The notes beneath the pieces were generated by a model. The model ran no database searches, was not told the origin of the DNA, and saw only the letters and a program-made list of their open reading frames with translations. A DNA stretch of 64,000 nt from Ignavibacteria bacterium (GTDB lineage: Bacteria > Bacteroidota > Ignavibacteria > Kapaibacteriales > UBA2268), in the NCBI GenBank assembly GCA_016844745.1, contig JAERMQ010000027.1:1-64000 (forward strand). Direction: 5' to 3'. The translations under genes were made by a program, and so were the position numbers. Positions 44,699 to 53,241 of the stretch are shown piece by piece; position 1 is the stretch's first letter, and each line of letters starts with the position of its first letter.

Positions 44699-47361
44699 AA
44701 ATCATGGAAAGATATTCGTGTTATATTATCTTCTAAAACATCGTACTCTACTTTCTTATTTGGTGTCTGCCAAACCGGATTTTCTTTTTTATATTCCTGA
44801 AATTCTGCAAGAACATCGAGTAGTTCGTTTTCAATAACACTTCCTGTTGAACTGATTCCGGCTTTTTCAACCTGGGCAATTGGTATTTGGTAATCGAAGC
44901 GGTTTTTTATTTCGGCTTTAATTTCTGATTCGATTTGGGATTTGAGTTCTTTGAGACGTTCTTTAACCCCACCCCCAGCCCCTCCCCGATTCTCGGGGAG
45001 GGGAGTTTTTAATTCCCTCTCTTCGGAAAAAGGAGCTACAGTTCCCCTCTCCGCTTGCGGAGAGGGGTTAGGGGTGAGGTTCTTCAATGCTTCTCTAATA
45101 CTGGACAACACCTTATTAATATCCCCAAATACTTCCTCATTCCTGAATCTAATAACCTTAAATCCCAAACCTTCCAAAAATTCTTGTCGTAATTGGTCTT
45201 CTTCTTTTGTATATTGATGAATATCCCCATCTATTTCAATAATTAATTTAGTATCATGATTGTAAAAATCAACAATGAATCTATCTATCGAATGTTGTCT
45301 CCTGATTTTATAACTTTCTAACTTATTATTCCTTAATTCATTCCAAAGTAACTTTTCAGCATTTGTTTGTTCCTTCCTGTTCTGACGAGCTAAAGGTTTA
45401 ATTTTATACCATAGTTTGGGTTCAGTGTACCAGCCATTTTGTTGTAGCTCGTTTAAATCATTAATATTAGCAGCATATTTTTGATTTATCTCAATTGTTA
45501 CCTGTTTAACAATTGTTTGATATTCATTTTTCTCCTCATCCGAAAATTTCTTCAGAAAAACTAAACTTGGTTTAACAGTTGCGCCTGCAGCAATAAATAC
45601 GTCTTGTGGGATTGAAACAATGAGTATTATTTTTGCTTTGCCTTCAACGAAATCCCTGATTTTCTGTAAATCAGAATTATTTAAGAAACCTTCCGGAAGG
45701 ACAATTCCCATACGACCGCCAGGCTTTAGTAAATTCAAGCATCTTTCAACAAATAATACTTCGGTCAAAGTAGTCATTTTGCCGGTATCATAAATATCCA
45801 AAAGACTTTTATTGATATGATTTTTGAATTTCTCAAATGATTCAACATAATCATCTCCGAATTGTTCTCTGTAATCTTTAAATTTGTCGGGATCAATCTG
45901 AACATCGGAAGCTGCTATGGTTAGTTCCTTTGAAACTCTGGCTCCAAAAGGCGGATTTGTTATAATAACATCGAATCTGTTATCAAAAATTCCGTTTACA
46001 TTAATTAATCCATCGTGATGATGAACGCCTCCATGCCCGTCACCATGCATTATCATATTCATTTTTGCTGTTCTGGCTGAGCGTGGTTCTGCATCTGTGC
46101 CAAAAATACAACGATATGACAAATTATAAAGCCGACTTTTTTTATTTTGTGGATTTAAATCATAATTAAGTTTTTCAAATGCATTATTAATATTATTTAG
46201 AATTAAATTTTGCTCCTCTTCCAGAAGATCATTAAAATCATTCGGTATTAACTTTTTTCTAATGTATTCTTTTTTCTTCTGGATTTCATTTTCGATATTT
46301 TCCCTTATATGTTCAAATGATTTTATTAGAAAGCCTCCAGTGCCGCAACAAGGGTCGCAAATTAATTCATTCTCTACCGGATTTAATATTTGAACCATGA
46401 AATCAACAATGGTTCTGGGAGTAAAGAATTGTCCTAAATCGCCACGAAATGTTTTACCTAAAAATTCCTCAAAAGCAATACCTTTTACGTCGTCGGATGT
46501 ATCCGACAAATTGTATTTTTCTAACAGTTTAACAATACTTAAAAAACTTGCTTCTCTGATTTTCAAATTATCGTTCGGTTCAAAGATTTCGTCTTTTTCG
46601 AAAAATGATTTTGTTCTATCAAAGAAATATTGAAAAAATGGTTTATCTAAAATTTCTCTCTCCGTTCTTGTTTTGGAATCGTTTTTTTTCAGTTTTTCAA
46701 ACTCTTCTTTTGAAAACAATACCTTTTCATCACTTCTTTCAAATCTGATTTTCATAAAAAGAATTTTTGAAATTTCATCAAATGCCATTTCCGGTGAGAG
46801 TTTATCATTATTTCTTATTACATTATGACAAGAAAAAAGTAGATTTTGAAATTCGTCTCGGGTAAATTTCTTTGTTTGAGCTAATAATTCCGTAATTTTT
46901 TTCTCATTATCCAAATCTTTTGCTTGTGGTATATTAACTATTTCATCCAATTCGTCCGGTATCTGATTGTCAATAACTTTAAAATATTTTGTTTCCTTTT
47001 CATTTGTTATAACAAAAAATTTTGCATGAGTAAAAGCAGCATAATTTTGCCCTTGAAAATAATCCTCTTTTTGAATTTTAACATTTTCAGCTTTACATTC
47101 AATAACTATAATGGGACTTGTATTTTTTTCTTTATTTTCAATATTTTTCCATATAACAATATCTGCTCTTGCAGCTCCAGTTCCTCTTTTAGAGCTGGTA
47201 ACTTTTAACTCTTGCTTCATTTGCTTCAAATCATATCCGAAGTTATTAACCAAAGTACAAATATAGTTTTGCCGTACTTTTTCTTCGGGTGTAAGAACTA
47301 ACCAATTATCTTTCAGAGGTGCATAAATTTTATTATCTTTAATCTTCAGTTCAAGAGCCAT
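44668..47361 (-). CDS. hsdM: Type I-like N6-adenine methylase fused to an HsdR N-terminal nuclease, with an inserted DUF559 domain
   Basis: An 897-residue protein from the ATG at 47361 (MALELKIKDNK, AGG upstream); a longer frame starts at 47415 and is used for the residue numbers here. Residues about 41-150 are an HsdR N-terminal PD-(D/E)XK domain (ADIVIW with D85, VIECKAE with E106 and K108). Residues about 200-640 are the N6-adenine methylase: GQFFTPR, DPCCGTGGFL (354-363), NPPFG (487-491). Residues 673-777 are a DUF559 nuclease-like domain, and 778-818 a repeat-encoded linker. Residues 819-915 resume the normal methylase tail (KSQIESEIKAEIKNRFDY). No helicase subunit is present. It probably forms a methylase/nuclease with HsdS. 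Confidence 0.9.
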   Translation of the reverse strand: MALELKIKDNKIYAPLKDNWLVLTPEEKVRQNYICTLVNNFGYDLKQMKQELKVTSSKRGTGAARADIVIWKNIENKEKNTSPIIVIECKAENVKIQKEDYFQGQNYAAFTHAKFFVITNEKETKYFKVIDNQIPDELDEIVNIPQAKDLDNEKKITELLAQTKKFTRDEFQNLLFSCHNVIRNNDKLSPEMAFDEISKILFMKIRFERSDEKVLFSKEEFEKLKKNDSKTRTEREILDKPFFQYFFDRTKSFFEKDEIFEPNDNLKIREASFLSIVKLLEKYNLSDTSDDVKGIAFEEFLGKTFRGDLGQFFTPRTIVDFMVQILNPVENELICDPCCGTGGFLIKSFEHIRENIENEIQKKKEYIRKKLIPNDFNDLLEEEQNLILNNINNAFEKLNYDLNPQNKKSRLYNLSYRCIFGTDAEPRSARTAKMNMIMHGDGHGGVHHHDGLINVNGIFDNRFDVIITNPPFGARVSKELTIAASDVQIDPDKFKDYREQFGDDYVESFEKFKNHINKSLLDIYDTGKMTTLTEVLFVERCLNLLKPGGRMGIVLPEGFLNNSDLQKIRDFVEGKAKIILIVSIPQDVFIAAGATVKPSLVFLKKFSDEEKNEYQTIVKQVTIEINQKYAANINDLNELQQNGWYTEPKLWYKIKPLARQNRKEQTNAEKLLWNELRNNKLESYKIRRQHSIDRFIVDFYNHDTKLIIEIDGDIHQYTKEEDQLRQEFLEGLGFKVIRFRNEEVFGDINKVLSSIREALKNLTPNPSPQAERGTVAPFSEERELKTPLPENRGGAGGGVKERLKELKSQIESEIKAEIKNRFDYQIPIAQVEKAGISSTGSVIENELLDVLAEFQEYKKENPVWQTPNKKVEYDVLEDNITRISFHDFCGQYNVESF
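44962..45399 (-). other. In-frame insertion of a DUF559 domain plus palindromic repeat
   Basis: 45085-45399 encodes ARQNRKEQTNAEKLLWNELR, YKIRRQHSIDRFIVDFYN, LIIEIDGDIHQ and FLEGLGFKVIRFRNEEV, a complete DUF559 (very-short-patch-repair-like) domain. 44962-45084 encodes LTPNPSPQAERG, PFSEERELKTPLPENRGGAGGG and contains two GC-rich hairpins (CCCCTCCCCGATTC/ATTCTCGGGGAGGGG and CCCCTCTCCGCTTGCGGAGAGGGG). Both lie between the methylase core and its C-terminal helices. Confidence 0.85.
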
Positions 47362-47512
47362 AAAATTACCTATTGATTTTCTTAAATAAATAAAGGGATA
47401 TAAACTACTGCTCATATCCCTGCAAACTTACAAAATTTTCTTTTTCATTTATCAAAAAAATTAGCATTAACTTCAACAAATTGGAAGATATTTCGTTAAT
47501 TCTTAATTATTA

Positions 47513-47857
47513 TTAAAATTGATTTTCATTTAATAAACTAATTATTTCCTGGTCGGTTATTGTTTCTATTTCGGATTTATCATAAACTGATAATAATAAT
47601 ATTTTATTCTCGACTATTTTTACAAGTGTTATTAATCTTCCGCCGCCACTCTTGCCTTTGCCTTTACTTTCAATTGCAAATCTTATTTTATAACAATTTC
47701 TTCCAAGTGATGTCCCCTGAAACGGATTTGTTTGAAGGCTTTCCTTTATTTCGTCCAAATCCCTATCAAATGAACTATATTTCTTTTTCAGAATTTTTGC
47801 TTGTTTAAGAAAATAAGGCGTTGATGAAATTTCTAATTTTTCATTATTTTTCATCAC
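47513..47857 (-). CDS. RelE/ParE-family toxin
   Basis: A 114-residue protein with the small RelE/ParE fold: helix pair (LKQAKILKKKYSSFDRDLDEI), FQGTSLGRNCYKIRF, and a terminal beta sheet GGGRLITLVKIVENKILLLSVYDKSE. The frame opens with GTG or with the ATG at 47854, overlapping the upstream antitoxin. Such toxins act as mRNA interferases at the ribosome or as gyrase poisons; which applies here cannot be told. Confidence 0.85.
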   Translation of the reverse strand: MMKNNEKLEISSTPYFLKQAKILKKKYSSFDRDLDEIKESLQTNPFQGTSLGRNCYKIRFAIESKGKGKSGGGRLITLVKIVENKILLLSVYDKSEIETITDQEIISLLNENQF

Positions 47858-48092
47858 GAAGTTCTTTCATAAATTCGTCATAAGGTATAGCTTCGAGTTT
47901 TCCTTCTTCAATCAATTTGGCTTCTTTAAAACCCTGCCTGATTCCATCCAATATTTTTTGCTTTTCTTTTGATACAGTTTTTTCCGGTGTTTTTGTTTTT
48001 CCGGTTTTTATGTTCACATACGGTAAATCCTGCAAAATACTTATAAGAAGTTTCTCTTTTGATTGAGGTACTTCAATTGTAATCGTACTCAT
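47844..48092 (-). CDS. Antitoxin of the RelE/ParE-like pair
   Basis: An 82-residue protein from the ATG at 48092, chosen because GGAG lies 6 bp upstream and the upstream ATG at 48104 overlaps that Shine-Dalgarno sequence. STITIEVPQSKEKLLISIL is a short beta-helix DNA-binding-like start. The C-terminal half is charged and helical (KLIEEGKLEAIPYDEFMKEL), as expected for a toxin-binding tail. It overlaps the toxin gene by 14 bp. Confidence 0.8.
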   Translation of the reverse strand: MSTITIEVPQSKEKLLISILQDLPYVNIKTGKTKTPEKTVSKEKQKILDGIRQGFKEAKLIEEGKLEAIPYDEFMKELRDEK

Positions 48093-48233
48093 TTTTAACT
48101 CCATCGTATAAATTTATTTTTTTTATTTTGTCCTATTATTGCCAGGTGTTTAATCCTAAAAATCCCTCACAAAACTACAAAATTTCCGATTTATTTTTTT
48201 ATTAAATTTCCCAAACATCTAATCAACCAAATC

Positions 48234-48536
48234 CTATTTATTCCCGGTTTCCTTATATTTTTCTGTTCCTAATTGCTTTGCATTCTGTTTTGTTATTACT
48301 TTTTTACCTGTCTTTGCTTCAATTTATTTTCTCGAATTACCGGCAATTATGCAGCCATCCAGACGCGAGCAAGCCAAATCTTAAACGGTTCAGCTTTCTT
48401 CGATGGAACGGATTGAATCATCAGTAAGAATCCCGATAACATCAACGATTGAAAAATACCACTTTTCCTCATCAGCATTCCAATGAATGCGTATTTGTTT
48501 TTGTTCAAACAATTTAATAGCAGTTTCTTCTGTCAT
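48234..48536 (-). pseudogene. Remnant of a BRO-type/phage antirepressor-like gene
   Basis: On the minus strand the ATG at 48536 opens MTEETAIKLFEQKQIR, then IHWNADEEKWYFSIVDVIGI, the start of a BRO-N family protein. After ILTDSS a large central deletion follows. Then, in shifted frames, come AEPFKIWLAR and EAKTGKKVITKQNAKQ...ETGNK with a stop at 48234-48236, segments expected at the middle and end of the same family. About 300 bp remain of a gene that is normally near 850 bp. A two-hairpin repeat abuts its 5' end. Confidence 0.75.
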
Positions 48537-48547
48537 TTTTACAACTT

Positions 48548-48662
48548 TGAGTCCACTCTAAAAAGTATTTTTTATGAAATTTCCATTCCAAAATCGGATT
48601 TTTGGAATGAGCTTTTTCAAGGGCTTACTAATTCCAAAGTTGTACTTTGGAATTCATTTTTT
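48548..48662. repeat. Copy 2 of the two-hairpin repeat, at the 3' end of adk
   Basis: Matches 40671-40788 with only a few substitutions. Its right end overlaps the last codons of adk, so transcripts of adk run into both hairpins. Confidence 0.88.
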
Positions 48663-49292
48663 AGTAAATATTCGTTTATAAATATCTTCGATTTTGCCCA
48701 TTCCATCAATTGTTCGGAGCATTCCCTTACTGTGGTAATATTCAATGAGAGGCATGGTCTTGGAATGGAATACCTGCAAGCGATGGCGAATCGGCTCTTC
48801 CTTATCATCATCCCTTTGATAAAGTTCCCCTCCGTCCAAATCGCAAATTCCTGCGACCTTGGGAGGATTGTAAATTATATGATACGACTTCGAGCAAGTG
48901 CGGCAGGTACGCCTTGCCGTCAGCCTACCGACGAGTTCTTCTTCCGGCACATCAAGAACGAGCGCAGCATCGATTTTTTGATTCAGGTCGATTAGCAGCG
49001 TATCCAATGCTTCGGCTTGCGGCACTGTGCGGGGGAATCCATCGAGTAAATAGCCATTTGCAAGTTCCGGTTTGGTTAATTCACCGGCAATCATATCGAT
49101 GATAATCTGGTCGGGTACGAGGCTGCCTTCGTCCATATATTTTTTCGCTTTGGCGCCTAATTCGGTATGTACACGCACATTAGCCCGTAGAGTATCCCCT
49201 GTGGATAACTGAACAATTGAAAAATCACGGCAAATCATTTCTGCCTGTGTGCCTTTGCCTGCGCCTGGGGCGCCTAAAAAGATAAGTCTCAT
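48654..49292 (-). CDS. adk: Adenylate kinase
   Basis: Converts ATP + AMP to 2 ADP. The 212 residues carry the P-loop GAPGAGKGT (7-15), the AMP-binding LSTGDTLRA, the DGFPRT motif, and a LID with CRTC...C that may bind zinc. The protein ends IFTKK, its stop lying inside the edge of a dispersed repeat. It is isolated from the ribosomal-protein genes that often surround adk. Confidence 0.96.
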   Translation of the reverse strand: MRLIFLGAPGAGKGTQAEMICRDFSIVQLSTGDTLRANVRVHTELGAKAKKYMDEGSLVPDQIIIDMIAGELTKPELANGYLLDGFPRTVPQAEALDTLLIDLNQKIDAALVLDVPEEELVGRLTARRTCRTCSKSYHIIYNPPKVAGICDLDGGELYQRDDDKEEPIRHRLQVFHSKTMPLIEYYHSKGMLRTIDGMGKIEDIYKRIFTKK

Positions 49293-49470
49293 ATTGGTTT
49301 CCTATAGTTAATTATATTATTCAGAATAAAGAAAAAAAGAAAAATTTTCAATGTTTAATTTCCAATTTTCAATCAATTTTCAATGTTTAATTATTAATTT
49401 TTCAATTTTACAATTAGAAATTTATTGAAAATTGCAAAATTGAAAATTCTCTAAATTATTTGATATCGTT
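49293..49470. other. Spacer of TTTCAATGTTTAATT-type repeats
   Basis: Several CAATTTTCAAT/ATTGAAAATTG words with inverted pairing; similar text occurs at 5660-5810. No gene. Confidence 0.55.
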
Positions 49471-49815
49471 TTATAATCCCAGTACAGTCGCCAGTGCCCT
49501 GTTAACTTGCTCGATAGAATAATTACTTAAATGCCCCGATACTTTTACAATCCGCTTTTTGTCCAAAACCCTAATCTGCTCACAAAGCAAGACAGAATCC
49601 TGCGTTAGTCCTGTCTGCTCTGTTTGAATTAATACATGCGATGGGAGTGCTGCATAAGGAATATTAATCGTAAAGGGAATTATGACGGTAAAAGGGCTAG
49701 CGGTATTTGCTTTATCGGATTGAACTATTAAAGCCTGTCGCAAACCTGATGGGTCGGTACCAGCTTTTTCGCATAAATCGCAAAGCACAACATCGCCTCT
49801 GTGAATATCTACCAT
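49471..49815 (-). CDS. MazF/PemK-family mRNA interferase toxin
   Basis: A 114-residue protein with the MazF hallmarks: RGDVVLCDL, RQALIVQSDKAN, VIIPFT and TGLTQDSVLLCEQIRVLDK. It cleaves mRNA at short sequence motifs. The start overlaps the stop of the antitoxin gene by 7 bp. Confidence 0.92.
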   Translation of the reverse strand: MVDIHRGDVVLCDLCEKAGTDPSGLRQALIVQSDKANTASPFTVIIPFTINIPYAALPSHVLIQTEQTGLTQDSVLLCEQIRVLDKKRIVKVSGHLSNYSIEQVNRALATVLGL

Positions 49816-50054
49816 TTGATTTTTCCTTCCGCAAGCAAATGTTCGTAATTATTTAAATTAGTAAGGTAATCGGAAAAAGCAGTTTCAGGAGTAATATCGG
49901 TATCCTGAGTTTTTGAAATCATTGACAGTTCTGCCTTTTCGTGCTTGGCTGCCATAAAATCGATAAAATCGCAAACTTCGAATTGAAGTTGTTCCGGTAA
50001 TTTCTCAAGCTGAGCGATTGCCAATGAAACCCTAATATTATTCTTTTCAATCAT
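49809..50054 (-). CDS. Antitoxin of the MazF pair
   Basis: An 81-residue protein with a helical LEKLPEQLQFEVCDFIDFM segment typical of DUF2281-type antitoxins, then an acidic, flexible tail (YEHLLAEGKIKW) that would occupy the toxin. It overlaps the MazF gene by 7 bp, in the usual antitoxin-first order. Confidence 0.8.
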   Translation of the reverse strand: MIEKNNIRVSLAIAQLEKLPEQLQFEVCDFIDFMAAKHEKAELSMISKTQDTDITPETAFSDYLTNLNNYEHLLAEGKIKW

Positions 50055-50181
50055 ATTTGCAAAATAAGTATAAATTATGATTAAATAAAATACTATTGAA
50101 AACGTAAGTAAAGGAGAGAGGATAAGACTTAGTTTTGTAAATTGCAGGTATAATATTTGCTATAAATAGAAAAATAAAAGT

Positions 50182-50212
50182 TTTGAATAAATAAAAATAT
50201 TATGTACATTTG
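50182..50212 (+). promoter_or_regulatory. Bacteroidota-type promoter for the 50251 gene
   Basis: TTTG (50182-50185), a 19-bp spacer and TACATTTG (50205-50212) match the TTTG-N19-TAnnTTTG consensus exactly. The ATG is 38 bp further on. Confidence 0.7.
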
Positions 50213-50250
50213 AGAATCTGATTTTCCCGTTTTTTGATTCGGGATTCGGT

Positions 50251-53160
50251 ATGAAAAAGGTAATATTGAAATATATTGCTATATTGATTATAGCTGCGGG
50301 AACACCTATAAAGGATGCTTATGGTATCGTAGTTGTAAAAAATTATTTTGTTTCCATCCCAGATTCCATATATTTTGACAACCGCATTGGTAATCAGGGT
50401 AATTTTTTGAATTTCGATGCCTTAGTTTTTTCCAAAAAATCCGATGAATTATTAATTGATGATAAAGAACCTCCCGTTCCTCGCTGGAATATGGATTCGT
50501 GTTCCGGGAACATTAGTGGTATTGTTACCGATGCACCGGATGGACCCGGCAATTCTTCCAATCTTGGCAGTATAACTTTTTTTCCTGACCTTCCGGATAG
50601 CTATAATTACCAATTCTCAACTATTCCGAGTGAATTTAAACCCGGTGAATTAAAATCATGTAATTGGTATCTTAAGATTAAAGACCCTAATGATTATGCA
50701 AAAGCCAAAATTAAATTTTCCGATGCTGTCGGCAATTTTACGATATTAAATTTTGTATATTTCCCTTTTAAAACTGCCATAGAACCAACATACCATAATT
50801 TTGGCTTAGTGGCAAAAGATTCAGGTAAACAAACGCAATTTCACATTTGGAATTTGTCTGATAGCAGGGTTGCCAGGATTTTAAATATCAAGTTAAAAGA
50901 CGGGGCAAAGGGTTTCTCTATATCAAAAATACATTTCCCTTTTACTCTTGAACCTCAAACGGACACTTCTTTTTATGTAAATTTTCGAACATCAGGAAAT
51001 GGACGTTTTGTTGATTCAATTGGAGTAGAAGATGAATGTGGTTTAACTTACAAAGCAATGGTTGAAGCGGTAGTCGATGAACCGATAATTGAAGCTGAAG
51101 ACAATAATTTTGCAGATGCTAATGTTCATAATTCCATACCTGCAGATTTATTTATATATAATCGTGGAAACGCAGATTTAATAATTTACGATACTCTTGG
51201 TCCATTTACACCTTCATTTAAAGCCATATTGTTTAATGACTTCCCTATAATCATAAAACCACATGAACAATACCAATATCAGGTAAATTTTATTCCTGTT
51301 CAAGAAGGTAATTTGCAGGACTCATTAATATTTAAGAGTAATGCTCCGACAATCGACAGTATAGCAATATTTAAAGGTAAGGGAATAAATCCCGGTATCA
51401 CTACAACACCACTTTGCGAATGGGGACGGAGAAGAATTCACAGACCATTCAGCTTCCCAATTATTCCATATTCTCATCCGACGGGTATAGTGCTTAGGAA
51501 CGAAAGCAAAGACTATTATATAGTTTACAATATTTCCGAAATTTCTTCAAATAAAAAAAAGGCATTCATATTTAAAGATTCTTCATTTATAAAACTCGAT
51601 TTACCACCCGGTTCGATTATCACCGTACCTGTTCGATTCTTCCCCCAGGATACGGGCGAGCATGAGTATGTTTTCGAATATAATACTATTCCGAAAAGTT
51701 ACGCCAGAACAAGATTGCACGGATTTGGCACTGTTCCGAAAATTAAATGCAATGATGTTGATTTCGATAGTACAATTATTCAGGATGAATTCTCCAAAAG
51801 CCAAAAGACAATAAAAATATCAAATCCTTCCTTAAAAGAATGGAAATATGGCGATACTCTTCATATATTTGATATAGTAGCCGAAGATAATTTCCAGATT
51901 TCAACTTCTTCTGATACTTATGGAAGTGAGGGATTTAAATTTGATAAATCGAAATTAAAGTTTCCAATTTCCTTGTTACCCGGGCAGGATACTTCTTTTG
52001 ATGCTTTTTTTCTTGCTCAAAAGGCAGGAACAGCAAGTGCGGCAATTGTTACGAGGAGCGATGCCGTTACCGATAGCCGCTCTGTTTGGTCCGGTTACGG
52101 TTTAGTTCTGGGAATTAAACTTCAAGGAGGTGAAGTTTCCACTTGTTTAAGGATTTCCGATACTATTAATTGCAAATTAGAGAACTTCGGCTCGGCGCCA
52201 ATAACAATTGATAGAATCAGGTTCAGTCCACCTATGATTGAGTTTTCATTAGTAAATGATTCGGAATTATCAGGATTTTCAATTCTGCCCGCTTCATCTA
52301 AAGATATAATTGTTGTTTTTCATCCCGATGTCTCATCCAGCAAGACCACAACATTAATCGCAGATATACATTCGGAAAATCTTCCTTTTGTTTCCGCGAA
52401 ACTTATTGGCAATACCAGGGTTGATAATTATTCTGCATCATTGGAGCCTGTGAATCAGGATGTGTTGATTGGCGAGTCTTTCGAGAAAAAAATTTTTATT
52501 AACAAAGCCGATAATATTGCCTCCTACAGTATAAAAACATTAACTGCTAATATTGAGTATAATCCGCAATTAATCCAAATGGTATCGGTTATGATTGATA
52601 AAAGCAGCGCATTATACGGAAAATTCAATATTAAAAAATTAGAAATTGATAATCTACGTGGCTCTGCTACATTTGATATAGTTTCTATTATTGGTTCGGA
52701 AATTTCTGCATTAGGTGAAATGGCAAGTATATTTTTTCTGCCATATCTTCCTCAGGATACAACTAACGGTACAGATATTAAGCTATTTTTATCAAGTCCG
52801 GAAACTACATGTCTGGCATTCACGGCTGAGAAATCCGAAATTGGTTACAAACCTTTTTGTCAGTCCGATTTCCGCCGTGTTATTTTTTCGGATAAAAAAT
52901 ATTCGCTTGGCGATATAGCTCCCAATCCAATAACAGACGATATTGTATCATTCAATTATACCGTTGCATTGCCCGGTAAGACCTGGATATTCATTTATGA
53001 TATCTTAGGTCGAAAAGTCGCTACCATTATCGATGAAGAAGTTGGCAAAGGTGATTACAAAGCAAATATTCCCATTAGAGAATTTCCTTCCGGACTATAT
53101 TGGTGCAGTATGAAATCTGGTCCGTTCTCCGCATTGAAGACTTTTTATATAAGTAAGTAA
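50251..53160 (+). CDS. Large secreted protein with HYDIN-like and cohesin-like domains and type IX sorting domain
   Basis: A 969-residue exported protein with a signal peptide (MKKVILKYIAILIIAAGTPI). Several ASPM/SPD-2/HYDIN-like beta domains follow, each with a phrase such as HNFGLVAKDSGK, FADANVHNSIPADLFIYNRG or GNLQDSLIFKSNAP (about residues 170-710). Residues about 720-870 resemble a cohesin domain (LIGESFEKKIFI, IEYNPQLIQMV). The C-terminus (IAPNPITDD, GRKVATIIDE, FPSGLYWCSM) is a sorting domain. It is probably a surface or matrix protein. It has its own consensus promoter. Confidence 0.88.
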   Translation: MKKVILKYIAILIIAAGTPIKDAYGIVVVKNYFVSIPDSIYFDNRIGNQGNFLNFDALVFSKKSDELLIDDKEPPVPRWNMDSCSGNISGIVTDAPDGPGNSSNLGSITFFPDLPDSYNYQFSTIPSEFKPGELKSCNWYLKIKDPNDYAKAKIKFSDAVGNFTILNFVYFPFKTAIEPTYHNFGLVAKDSGKQTQFHIWNLSDSRVARILNIKLKDGAKGFSISKIHFPFTLEPQTDTSFYVNFRTSGNGRFVDSIGVEDECGLTYKAMVEAVVDEPIIEAEDNNFADANVHNSIPADLFIYNRGNADLIIYDTLGPFTPSFKAILFNDFPIIIKPHEQYQYQVNFIPVQEGNLQDSLIFKSNAPTIDSIAIFKGKGINPGITTTPLCEWGRRRIHRPFSFPIIPYSHPTGIVLRNESKDYYIVYNISEISSNKKKAFIFKDSSFIKLDLPPGSIITVPVRFFPQDTGEHEYVFEYNTIPKSYARTRLHGFGTVPKIKCNDVDFDSTIIQDEFSKSQKTIKISNPSLKEWKYGDTLHIFDIVAEDNFQISTSSDTYGSEGFKFDKSKLKFPISLLPGQDTSFDAFFLAQKAGTASAAIVTRSDAVTDSRSVWSGYGLVLGIKLQGGEVSTCLRISDTINCKLENFGSAPITIDRIRFSPPMIEFSLVNDSELSGFSILPASSKDIIVVFHPDVSSSKTTTLIADIHSENLPFVSAKLIGNTRVDNYSASLEPVNQDVLIGESFEKKIFINKADNIASYSIKTLTANIEYNPQLIQMVSVMIDKSSALYGKFNIKKLEIDNLRGSATFDIVSIIGSEISALGEMASIFFLPYLPQDTTNGTDIKLFLSSPETTCLAFTAEKSEIGYKPFCQSDFRRVIFSDKKYSLGDIAPNPITDDIVSFNYTVALPGKTWIFIYDILGRKVATIIDEEVGKGDYKANIPIREFPSGLYWCSMKSGPFSALKTFYISK

Positions 53161-53241
53161 TTCAATTTCAAATATTCAACTCATCTAAGAAAATATTTTT
53201 TCTTAAATTTGCATATAACTGTTTAATTTTGAAATGGAGAT

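Noticed and set aside
48483-48995. Plus-strand 170-residue frame opposite adk
   Set aside because: Antisense to adk and to the BRO-like remnant; the minus-strand reading explains the sequence.
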